NCBI GenBank assembly: GCA_002495065.1
Contig: DADT01000031.1
Location: 71,040-129,480, forward strand
Direction: 5' to 3'
Source: Methanoregula sp. UBA471
Lineage (GTDB): Archaea > Halobacteriota > Methanomicrobia > Methanomicrobiales > Methanospirillaceae
Length of the DNA stretch: 58,441 nt
Shown: piece after piece, positions 1 to 7,694 of the stretch
Numbering within the stretch: the stretch's first letter is position 1
How the letters are laid out: every line of letters starts with the position of its first letter
Notes under the pieces: model-generated
Seen by the model: only the letters and a program-made list of their open reading frames with translations
The model's database searches: none
What the model was told of the DNA's origin: nothing
Position numbers and translations under genes: made by a program

Positions 1-583
1 GCCCCGTCGGGGGCGGCGGGGTTCATCGTAAATAATTATGAGGAATAATCATTCCCTCACTCACATCGGTTTAATTTAAATTCAGGGGAAATTTTTCACG
101 GTTCCGGAAATGCCGGGCTTCTTTTCCCGGTAATTGCCGATGAGTCTGCCCCTGCCGCAGAGATCCTGGATGTGCATGAAAGCGGCATCCTTTATTCTGG
201 TAAAAGCAGGTTTTTTCTCGCTGAAGTCCTGTGCTGACTAGTTCCCGGAGGTTTCCTGCCGGGAGTGGTTGCGCAAACAACACAAAAAAACCCGCGAACT
301 GTCATAACCTTCCCGGAAGGGATTTTCATCGAACACCTTTTACAGCCCGGGGCCTGTCCTCACCACGACCAACGGATCCGGCCCGATATGCTTTTTTATC
401 AGCTTGTACACGCAATTCCGGACTTCATGTGCTGAAAGCCCGGTTGATCCATCCGGTGTGAGATCGGCAGAAGCAGATTTCCACGATCAGGTGATCGGTA
501 GGGCTTACATTTGGACTCTGCAGCAGAGTACTCATAGGAGAAAAAAGAGGTATTACTCCCGGATGGCGGGAATACCGGGCCGG
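1..583. other. Stretch without a supported gene
   Basis: No convincing gene was found here. On the minus strand, positions 82-237 are open and read like a C-terminal tail (about 51 codons, including GRGRLIGNYREKKPG), but there is no usable start and a stop lies immediately upstream at 238-240. This may be the remnant of a decayed gene. Other open frames in the stretch look like chance. Confidence 0.3.
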
Positions 584-952
584 CTAGTGTGCCCCGGCAT
601 CCTCTTCCCACAGGCCGAAGAAGTTACCTTCGGTATCCATGCAGTTGGCAAGGTAGCCCATCTTTGGAACAGCCATCTTTCCCATGAGTACTTTGCCCCC
701 CAAACTCTTTACCTGGGTCATCGCAGCATCAATGGATTTCACGCCAAAATAATTCATGATGCGCTGCGAGGGGTCCATCCGTTTGCCCATCCCCCCGCCA
801 ACTCCCGGAATACCGTCCACGCTCGTGGTGGTGATCAGGTTATACTGCATCTCCGGGAAGGATTCGAATTTCCAGCCCAACAGCTCGGCATAGAATTTCT
901 TCGCCCTCTCAATATCGTCTGCCGGCACGTCAAAATGAACAATCGTCGACAT
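584..952 (-). CDS. VOC family (glyoxalase-fold) protein
   Basis: This 122-residue protein belongs to the vicinal oxygen chelate (glyoxalase/bleomycin-resistance/dioxygenase) superfamily. It opens with the typical first strand and helix (IVHFDVPADDIERAKKFY) and has a GWKFE strand, matching the small single-unit VOC proteins that bind a metal at a beta-alpha-beta-beta-beta barrel. The start was placed at the Met before STIVHF because 13 further in-frame upstream residues have no family character. Substrate cannot be told from sequence; members range from lyases to resistance proteins. It stands alone between non-coding stretches. Confidence 0.85.
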   Translation of the reverse strand: MSTIVHFDVPADDIERAKKFYAELLGWKFESFPEMQYNLITTTSVDGIPGVGGGMGKRMDPSQRIMNYFGVKSIDAAMTQVKSLGGKVLMGKMAVPKMGYLANCMDTEGNFFGLWEEDAGAH

Positions 953-1107
953 AAGTTTTTCACCACCCGTGATTGGGGTGGAGGGACTCATAACAGTTAC
1001 CCTTCAGGCAAACTGCCCGGCACCCCCTGTTTGGCCATGCATCCATAGACCAGAACTACCCGGAGATCTTTTCGTTCTCTTCGCCCGGTATCCTGTTTTT
1101 CCCATGA

Positions 1108-1320
1108 TTATCCGTGGCAACACACCCCGGGAGGGCCGGATAATCCTGTTTTTGTAACAATCACCATTTTTACCGGCTTATTATCTATCGCCGGGAATAC
1201 ACCGTCTGCTTTAGTGATGGCGGCATATCCGGAATAACCGTCAACCGCCTGCATGGGACTGAAGGACAAGTCCGTCAAATCCACGCCAGCCGCAATGCTC
1301 AAATCCAGTCCCGTCCGGAA
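1108..1320 (-). pseudogene. Possible decayed gene remnant downstream of the NapH-like gene
   Basis: A minus-strand frame reads LTDLSFSPMQAVDGYSGYAA and onward to VKMVIVTKTG, which looks like a real protein fragment rather than chance. It has only a TTG to start from, and the sequence just upstream (EITADFPDGTG) is in a different frame, which suggests a frameshifted remnant. The family was not recognised. It lies directly downstream of the Fe-S membrane protein gene. Confidence 0.3.
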
Positions 1321-1329
1321 AATCAGCGG

Positions 1330-2634
1330 TTATCTCCTGTATGCGAGTGCAGTCCCTACCGGGCAAACACCGGTACATCGCCCGCAGAGATAACACTCCC
1401 TCTTTGAATCGTCGGGGCCTGCCGAACGGGTCGGGCAGGTTTTCTCGCATTTCCTGCAGCCGATACAGGTATCAGAACGGCGCAACCGGAACCAGCTGAA
1501 CTCCGCAAAGAGGGAGAAGAGCACCCCAAAGGGGCAGATAATCCGGCAGACGGGGCGGTACAGGAATACCGAGACCACCAGGATGCCGGCTGCTGCAGCA
1601 AGCCCCGCCGAGATGGTGATGGAGAAGAGATCGTAGAGGCCGGTGAATGACATCAGGTCGATAAGGTAGAACGCAGCGACAGAGGTTACAGCAAAGACAG
1701 CAAGCCGGATGCCTTCAGGGACCCGGGTATCCTGGATGACGATCTTTTTTACCGGCACTGCTGAGAGCAGCTCCTGCAGCAAGCCCACCGGGCACAGGGT
1801 GCCGCAGAATGTCCTGCCGGTTACCAGCGCCAGTACGATGACCGAGCAGATGATGACGACACCATAGGTAAGTGCCGATGCACCACTGAGCACATTGATA
1901 ATGCCCCCCAGTTCCATGGGCATGATGGGGGCAAGGAAGACAAAGCCGGTGATGGTACCCAGCCCTGCCGCCAGGAGGACAACCTTCCGTGTCATCACAC
2001 CGGTATGCCAGAGGTATGCGGCGAGCATCGTCCCGATCCCCATGTAAATGAGGGCATACACGGTCCCTGCACCCGGGTCTCCGGTAATCAGGGAGGTCAT
2101 GATGAGGGAGAGACCGAGACCGAAGAGTGAGGAAAGGGCTAAAGCCGGTAACGTGCCCTGTATCCGTACTCCTGCTTTTCCCGTTCTTACCAGCACAAAA
2201 AGGACACCGGTAACCAGGAGAAAGAGCAGTATTTCCGTCACTAAAGCAGACTGCAGGATCGTATCAAAGAATCCCCTTGGAGGTGGATTTTCGGGAACTG
2301 AAGCAACAAAATCCGGTGACGTAGTACTCATTGGATCAGCGGGTGCGGAGGTGGTAGTGACCTGAACCACTGAAGGCTCCGGAGTCGGTGTGGCTGTGAC
2401 CGGTGCAGTGGGTTGTGCCGGGACAGGTGATGGAGTACGAGCGGGGAGGGAGACGGCCCGGGACGTATAGTCACATAGAGCGTTTCCATCGGCATCGGTA
2501 AAAAGAAAACACCTGCCCGGAGTCGGGCATCCCCCGATTCCCTTGGGGCAGACCGCAGCACAGGCCGGGTATACGAGTCCTGCCGTGAGTAACAGGGATG
2601 CCAGTGTGCGCCTGATGGATTTTATAACCTGCAT
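1330..2634 (-). CDS. NapH/CcoG-type membrane protein with 4Fe-4S clusters
   Basis: The 434-residue product has a signal peptide (about 1-26), a Cys-containing and then Pro/Thr-rich extracytoplasmic linker (about 30-115), and several membrane segments from about 125 to 365. Two CxxxCP motifs of the NapH/NosR/CcoG type lie at 277-282 and 363-368. A C-terminal ferredoxin-like domain carries CxxCxxCxxxCP at 390-401 and a second set (CYLCGRCTGVCP) at 414-425. Family members pass electrons between membrane quinone or ferredoxin pools and a periplasmic partner. The partner is not evident, although a decayed fragment lies immediately downstream. The N-terminal Cys-rich segment fused to a NapH-like core is less usual. 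Specific function unknown. Confidence 0.85.
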   Translation of the reverse strand: MQVIKSIRRTLASLLLTAGLVYPACAAVCPKGIGGCPTPGRCFLFTDADGNALCDYTSRAVSLPARTPSPVPAQPTAPVTATPTPEPSVVQVTTTSAPADPMSTTSPDFVASVPENPPPRGFFDTILQSALVTEILLFLLVTGVLFVLVRTGKAGVRIQGTLPALALSSLFGLGLSLIMTSLITGDPGAGTVYALIYMGIGTMLAAYLWHTGVMTRKVVLLAAGLGTITGFVFLAPIMPMELGGIINVLSGASALTYGVVIICSVIVLALVTGRTFCGTLCPVGLLQELLSAVPVKKIVIQDTRVPEGIRLAVFAVTSVAAFYLIDLMSFTGLYDLFSITISAGLAAAAGILVVSVFLYRPVCRIICPFGVLFSLFAEFSWFRLRRSDTCIGCRKCEKTCPTRSAGPDDSKRECYLCGRCTGVCPVGTALAYRR

Positions 2635-2960
2635 AGGACTTCCTGTTCCCTTGTGATACCTGAAATAAGACCGACGGGACCTTTAAGGAAAGGATGCATA
2701 TTCCAGCGAAAATATTGCTACTCTTCTATGATCTTTTGGAGTGCAGCGATAATATCTTTCATATCGTACCAATCTGGCCCGTTCCGGAAGATTTACGACG
2801 GGTGAATGGTAGAGTTGATTATTTGAAAAGCAGCCGGAGTGCGATTTCTTCCTGAAAAAAAATATCTCACGGGATTATCATGGATACCTATTCATTTCCG
2901 ACTGACTGTTCTCTACGGTCCGGTCCGGCAGTTCATTATAATAATTTCTGTCTTCCCTGG

Positions 2961-3140
2961 TCATCGCAGGTCATCCACGAATGCGTGGCAGTCCGGGCAC
3001 CACCACCCCACGGGAACGAGGTGTTGTCTGCGGTGTGCATCATAGACACGGACATAGGTCCTGGACATATGCCGCTGCCGCGTACGGGCATTCCGTGAGA
3101 CCGTCCGGCAGTCATTCGGGCAGAGGGGGCTTGTGCACAT
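2961..3140 (-). CDS. Small zinc-ribbon protein, 59 residues
   Basis: A short minus-strand gene in an otherwise empty gap. The product starts MCTSPLCPNDC and ends VGWWCPDCHAFVDDLR, giving an N-terminal Cys cluster and a C-terminal CPDC knuckle separated by a basic stretch (residues 15-40) and a strand-like YVRVYDA segment. This is the build of small archaeal and bacterial zinc-ribbon proteins that bind nucleic acid or a protein partner. The start is the ATG at 3138-3140; there is no strong ribosome binding site. No operon partner is adjacent. The reading looks coding by composition, but the family was not identified. Confidence 0.6.
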   Translation of the reverse strand: MCTSPLCPNDCRTVSRNARTRQRHMSRTYVRVYDAHRRQHLVPVGWWCPDCHAFVDDLR

Positions 3141-3323
3141 ACAAACAACTCCCTGTCACAGGGGCACGATAAATCTTTTTGACTTACCTGCAGGCAGGGC
3201 AGGTATTGCCGGGAAGGTGGAGGTGGGATGATAACCGGTTTCCAGAGAAAAAGGAGCAAAAACCGGTTTATAACAAGAAATGTTATATTTACTGCCATGC
3301 GTATGGTTCATAAGGAGTGAATC

Positions 3324-4706
3324 ATGGTCATCTCAACAACAGATAGTCTGCGTGCCCTCTTTGAAAATATTAAATCTCTTGGTTTTTTTGGGAGGTTATT
3401 TGGCTGGAACCGTATCCGTCTCATGAATTCCGCCGCCATCAGTGAATATAACACGCTCAATAATGAGATCAATGGTCTCTATGATCAGAACCGGCAACTC
3501 CAGAACCAGCTCCGCACCGTGATCCAGGACCTGGACCACCAGAAATCCCTGTTGTCGGATGTGCGAACCGATTATGAGATCCTCAAAAATTCATCCATGG
3601 ACCTGTCCCAGGTACTCAGGAGCAGGGATGTCGATCTGGGTGCCCTGAAGGATGCTGAAACAAAGAATTCGAAGCGGATTACCGACCTTGACAAAGAGAT
3701 CAACCTGAAAAATTTCGAAATCCAGAATTTAATCCGGGAAAAAATTGAACAGGAACGGAACTTGTCCGTATTCCGGGAATCTGACCAGCAGAAACAGGAA
3801 CACTACGAGCACAGGATAACAGAACTCAATGCCCTGAAAAAACAACTCGATGATGACAGGATCCGTCTCCAGGAAGAGAGGGAAGATGAGGTGCGTACCC
3901 GGTTTGAAAAGATGCGGGCGACCTGGAAAAATCACGAAGATACTGTTGAAGAACTGATACGCGGTATTTGTTCACGTCACCAGATCCCGTATATCGACAA
4001 GGAACATGTCCCGTTCAAAGGATCTCCGGATAATACCCTGAAAATTGCTGATGAATACATCATCTTTGATGCAAAGAGTCCGCTTTCGGACGATCTCGGG
4101 AATTTCCCTGCATATGTCCGGCAACAGACCGAACAGCTGAAAAAATATGTGAAGGAGCCTGGGGTGAATAAATCGCTGTTCCTTGTCGTCCCCACCAATA
4201 CCATCGACTCGATCGATCAATTCTATTACAACCTGGCTGATTATGTCGTGCATATTGTTACTGCAGATGCTCTGGAACCGGTCATCCTGGGCCTGAAAAA
4301 GATCGAAGACTATGAATTTGCGAAACAGCTCAGCCCGGAGGAACGTGAAAATATCTGCCGGGTGATCGGGAAATTTGCCCATGCCACCAAACGAAGGATC
4401 CAGATTGACAGTTATTTCTGTGGCGAGTTCATCAATATCCTCAACAACTGCAATTGCCTGCCGGATGAAATTCTTGAAAAAACCAGGGATTTTGAGCGAT
4501 CCGATAAGATGAATCCTCCCCTGGAGAAGCGTGCAAAGCTGATCTCTCCCGACCAGCTGAAAAAGGATGTTCACCGTATCACATCAGAAGCTGACGGGCA
4601 GGAAATTGATGTTGGTGCGACGGGGGGCGTGATGGAAACATTACCGTTATACAAAACGGGTGAGAAAACTATCCCGTTGACTGAGGACCCCGATAAAAAA
4701 GAATAA
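3324..4706 (+). CDS. Coiled-coil protein with a PD-(D/E)XK-like nuclease domain (RmuC-like build)
   Basis: The 460-residue product begins with a short hydrophobic or amphipathic segment (about 10-35), followed by a long heptad-rich coiled coil (about 35-205). A globular domain follows, containing DNTLKIADEYIIFDAKSP near residues 235-255. The spaced D...DAK arrangement recalls PD-(D/E)XK nucleases, and the order coiled coil then nuclease is that of RmuC-type proteins, which have a role in limiting recombination. Overall identity to RmuC cannot be judged here. An aaggag site sits 8 bases before the ATG. The next gene, on the same strand 155 bases downstream, is an RNase III-like protein. No regulatory motif stands out. 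Confidence 0.6.
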   Translation: MVISTTDSLRALFENIKSLGFFGRLFGWNRIRLMNSAAISEYNTLNNEINGLYDQNRQLQNQLRTVIQDLDHQKSLLSDVRTDYEILKNSSMDLSQVLRSRDVDLGALKDAETKNSKRITDLDKEINLKNFEIQNLIREKIEQERNLSVFRESDQQKQEHYEHRITELNALKKQLDDDRIRLQEEREDEVRTRFEKMRATWKNHEDTVEELIRGICSRHQIPYIDKEHVPFKGSPDNTLKIADEYIIFDAKSPLSDDLGNFPAYVRQQTEQLKKYVKEPGVNKSLFLVVPTNTIDSIDQFYYNLADYVVHIVTADALEPVILGLKKIEDYEFAKQLSPEERENICRVIGKFAHATKRRIQIDSYFCGEFINILNNCNCLPDEILEKTRDFERSDKMNPPLEKRAKLISPDQLKKDVHRITSEADGQEIDVGATGGVMETLPLYKTGEKTIPLTEDPDKKE

Positions 4707-4861
4707 ACCATTCACATTCCTGATTCCGGGTTATTTCGCTGAAGTACAGACATTGACCTTATTTTCCGGTACAGGAAAAAGCCGGCAGGATGAAATGATT
4801 ACCCAATGCTTTTTTATCTTTGAACAATGAGAGAGGGTATTGCCTGAAGGAGGGGAAGAGA

Positions 4862-5530
4862 ATGAAATTTCACGCAGTCATGGCCCGGTCCTTTTTGGGA
4901 AAAGCGAATCGAATTGAACAAAACCTGGCTTTGCTGAGGAAAGAGGGACGCACACAAAAATCGACAGAAGACATATCGAACATTGAAAAGAGATTTGAGA
5001 GAATCAAGGAATTTTATATTCCGAGGATAAAAACTGCAACAGGACACGAATTTCTTAACCCGTATCTGTTCTATTTCGTTTTCCTGTACAAAGAGATCAC
5101 GATGGTCTTCAATGAAGCGCAGACCAATCCGGTCAAAAAGGGTGGAATACCCTTACTGAGTCCAGATGATTTGCGGGAAATGACAGAAATATCCAAAGAA
5201 AGAATGACACTGGCGTATATAGGTGATGCTGTACTGGAAATCGGCGTTATGGCCAGTATCTGGTCTTCTCAGGGACCACAAAAAATCCCCCTGAATGAAT
5301 TCCTGCATAATGAGAGAAACAAACTCGTTGAAAATGAGCCTTTGTCCCGGTTCTGGGATTCGCTGGAGCTCAATGATCCACCGATTATCCCCAATCTTCC
5401 TCCTGAAAACTGTGAAACGAAAGGGTCCTCGATGGAAGCTGTTTTTGGAATTATTTTTCTCGAAAGCGGACTGGATGCCGTAGAAACGGCGTTCCGGAAT
5501 CTTAAAACATATTATGAGAAAACAAAATAA
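4862..5530 (+). CDS. Divergent RNase III-domain protein (Mini-III-like)
   Basis: The 222-residue protein has an N-terminal helical region of unknown type (about 1-95). It is followed by a degenerate RNase III fold: TLAYIGDAVLEIG aligns with the family signature, with A where canonical RNase III has the first Glu, as in bacterial Mini-III. NEFLHNERNKLV then corresponds to the second helix region, and GSSMEAVFGIIFLESG to the EALIGAIYL block. No dsRNA-binding domain is present. Mini-III cleaves double-stranded rRNA precursors; whether this archaeal relative does so is unknown. The start was chosen at 4862 because aaggagggg lies just upstream, rather than at an upstream TTG. Confidence 0.65.
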   Translation: MKFHAVMARSFLGKANRIEQNLALLRKEGRTQKSTEDISNIEKRFERIKEFYIPRIKTATGHEFLNPYLFYFVFLYKEITMVFNEAQTNPVKKGGIPLLSPDDLREMTEISKERMTLAYIGDAVLEIGVMASIWSSQGPQKIPLNEFLHNERNKLVENEPLSRFWDSLELNDPPIIPNLPPENCETKGSSMEAVFGIIFLESGLDAVETAFRNLKTYYEKTK

Positions 5531-5739
5531 TCCCCCTGTTTTCCGGACTCTGCACAGACAGGAAACGAAAGAACACCATAATCTCACAAAGATACCTGCT
5601 GTCATTCCGGGTTAACCCGTTTCGATCTTTTTGTTGAGAAACCAGTCCCCGCAACCTTACCCCCACACAGTGTCCGAACAGAGCTGATTCGGAATGACCG
5701 CTATCCTGTCCTGGCATCCAGGAAACATTATTTCATTGT

Positions 5740-6174
5740 TCAGAGTATTTTTTCAAGGATCTCAACAGCGTCCCTCACGAGTTCCGGACATGTTGTCACG
5801 AACAGTTTCTGCTCGCGTGCTTTTTCAAACGCATCTGTTTTGCTTAGGTTATATCCGAGCAGTTCCGTGCAGTTGACCGAACCGTTCTTCTGAGTAAACG
5901 CAAGGATGAATTGCCGGACAAGGGCCCGTGTTTTTTCTGTTGCTGCATCGTCACCTGGTTCTGTCTTCCCGTACCTGAGGCCGATCACCATGATTGCACC
6001 GGACACTGCACCGCATATGTTCCCGGTCCGGGAAATACCCGCACCGAACCCGCATCCAATCTTTTTTGCCGTTTTATCGTCAAGCCCGAGTTCATCAGCA
6101 AATGCAGAGAAGACCGATGAAGAGCAGGTAATCCCTTTGTTAAAACTGGAAAGAGCTGTATCTGCTTTTGTCAT
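5740..6174 (-). CDS. C_GCAxxG_C_C family redox protein
   Basis: This 144-residue protein has the spaced cysteines and glycine motifs of the C_GCAxxG_C_C (split-Soret-related) family: ITCSSSVFSAF, KIGCGFGAGISRTGNICGAVSGA, NCTELLG, and a C-terminal CPELVRDA. Family members are small, often encoded near redox or metal genes in anaerobes, and are thought to bind a metal or form redox-active disulfides; biochemistry is scant. The ATG at 6174 is preceded by an AGGA that falls inside a 15-base palindrome (listed separately), so expression could be controlled at that site. Confidence 0.85.
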   Translation of the reverse strand: MTKADTALSSFNKGITCSSSVFSAFADELGLDDKTAKKIGCGFGAGISRTGNICGAVSGAIMVIGLRYGKTEPGDDAATEKTRALVRQFILAFTQKNGSVNCTELLGYNLSKTDAFEKAREQKLFVTTCPELVRDAVEILEKIL

Positions 6175-6183
6175 GACAGTTAT

Positions 6184-6198
6184 CCTGATAGTATCAGG
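6184..6198. promoter_or_regulatory. 15-base palindrome before the C_GCAxxG_C_C gene
   Basis: CCTGATA-G-TATCAGG is a perfect inverted repeat ending 10 bases upstream of the start of the minus-strand gene. It overlaps the AGGA that would serve as its ribosome binding site. Possible operator or RNA hairpin; inference only. Confidence 0.4.
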
Positions 6199-6567
6199 TT
6201 ATCCAGGTATCGCATTAAACAAGCACCCGCTCAGTTATGGATGCGACAAAATGATACCTGCGAAGATTACCGGCAGTCTGGTTGTGCTCACTTTTCTCAA
6301 AGATGATCATCTCCGTCAGCGAGAACCCGTTGACCGCCATGATGAAGAGCATACGAATCAATGGTGCTTTTTAAAAATCCACGTAAAAGGAATTTTTCAT
6401 CATCGCTACGTGTTTTCCTGTCGCCGATGGTAACGCCCGTTTGAACGCATAGTGAAGACAGAAACCGTCCCTTGTGGAGAGAAATTCCCGGTCCATGAAG
6501 ACACGGATTTTCCTCAAAACGAGACATTAACACCACCTGATTAAAAATATACCATAAAGAACGTGAA
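6199..6567. other. Intergenic stretch, no gene seen
   Basis: Between the divergent C_GCAxxG_C_C and radical SAM genes. Only a 23-codon open frame (6302-6373) and chance overlaps were noticed. An AT-rich ttaaaaatatacc at about 6541-6553 is a plausible TATA region for the radical SAM gene. Confidence 0.3.
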
Positions 6568-7281
6568 ATGACGCTGATCGTACAGGAAATCCTGGCAAAA
6601 ACCATTCTTTCCAAATCAAAGATCTATCCCTGGGTCATTAATCCCTATACCGGCTGCCAGCATGGCTGTTCGTACTGCTACGCCCGTTTTATGAAAAGGG
6701 TAACCGGGCACCGGGAGCCCTGGGGTGAATTTGTCGATGTCAAAATCAATGCCGCAGATTTACTTCGTGAGGAAATAAAGAAGAAAAAACGGGGGAAAGT
6801 CTGGGTAAGCGGAGTGTGCGATCCGTACCAGCCCCTCGAGGCAAAGTATAAACTCACCCGGCAATGCCTGGAGATACTGGCCCGGAATACCTGGCCGGTG
6901 ATCATCCAGACACGGTCTCCTCTGGTCCTGCGTGACATCGATATTATCAGAGGTGGCCGGGATTTTGAGGTCGGTTTTTCGGTCACCACGGCAGACGATA
7001 GTATCAGGAAACTATTCGAACCCGGTGCACCGCCGATAGAGGAAAGGATAAATGCATTAGATGAGTTGCACAAGGCCGGTATCAGGACATATGCCATGAT
7101 CGCCCCGGTACTCCCGGGAGCAGAAGGGCTTGCAGAACTCCTCAAGGGAAAGATCGACTACGTACTGGTTGACCGCATGAACTATCACTACGCCGACTGG
7201 GTGTACCGGAAATACGGGCTGGAGGATCAGCACACGGATGATCTCTTTGAGCGGGTGAAACAGAAATTTGCCTCCCTGTGA
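6568..7281 (+). CDS. Radical SAM protein, spore-photoproduct-lyase-like family
   Basis: The 237-residue protein carries the CxxxCxxC cluster motif (C30, C34, C37) within NPYTGCQHGCSYCYA, the hallmark of the SPL-like radical SAM family (Rv2578c type). Further family features are the KVWVSGVCDPYQPLEAKYKLTR segment, split as VWVSGVCDPYQP and LTRQCLEIL, and a partial TIM barrel ending with a Met/Tyr-rich block. The 4Fe-4S cluster cleaves SAM to start radical chemistry. Members of this family occur widely in archaea, with roles uncertain (a DNA-repair link is only by homology). It is monocistronic, with a strong hairpin 38 bases after the stop. Confidence 0.9.
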   Translation: MTLIVQEILAKTILSKSKIYPWVINPYTGCQHGCSYCYARFMKRVTGHREPWGEFVDVKINAADLLREEIKKKKRGKVWVSGVCDPYQPLEAKYKLTRQCLEILARNTWPVIIQTRSPLVLRDIDIIRGGRDFEVGFSVTTADDSIRKLFEPGAPPIEERINALDELHKAGIRTYAMIAPVLPGAEGLAELLKGKIDYVLVDRMNYHYADWVYRKYGLEDQHTDDLFERVKQKFASL

Positions 7282-7318
7282 GAAGCGCCAGGCCAATGCA
7301 GTTTTGTTCACCCCTATC

Positions 7319-7345
7319 CTCCGGGTTATATGATATAACCCGGAG
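7319..7345. terminator. Perfect 27-base inverted repeat after the radical SAM gene
   Basis: Two 13-base arms (7319-7331 and 7333-7345) around a single G form a perfect palindrome beginning CTCCGGG. It is followed by a T-rich run near 7355-7362. Position after the stop and the T tract suggest a transcription terminator, though it could also bind a dimeric regulator. Confidence 0.5.
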
Positions 7346-7694
7346 TGATGTTTGATTTTTTAATACGGGGGTCAGACAAGGTACTAGCAAGGAGATGTTT
7401 GCGTATCATGCGCATCGCCGGTGCCCTGATCGCTTTTTTTGTTACAACCGGTTTCGCTGGACCATCACATGGTGGCGACGCCGGCAGCAATCGGGGAAGC
7501 GACACTGCAGCACTATCAGCATCGGGCAATCCCGTGGGTGGGCACGAGGCAGCGGGAATGACAGCGGTCCGGTTCTGCCAGGGAAACCGGGATGCCGAAA
7601 ATATTTCTGGTTTCAGCAGAATGTTTCGGCAGGGGATGGTAAAAAACGGACTCGCCTCAGTGCCATGCAGTGATAATAATCTCAGGATATTCAC
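7346..7694. other. Gap before the response regulator gene, no supported gene
   Basis: Open frames cover this gap on both strands, one of them overlapping the next start by ATGA. None has recognisable protein character, and the competing strands are equally open. I treat it as non-coding or decayed. Confidence 0.3.

Noticed and set aside
404..1048. 214-codon plus-strand frame near the left end
   Set aside because: It runs antisense through the VOC gene and shows no recognisable protein character.
2718..2795. Minus-strand tail reading MKDIIAALQKIIEE with a short upstream part
   Set aside because: It looks like the end of a protein, but a stop lies about 10 codons upstream of the Met and no start is available; too short to call.
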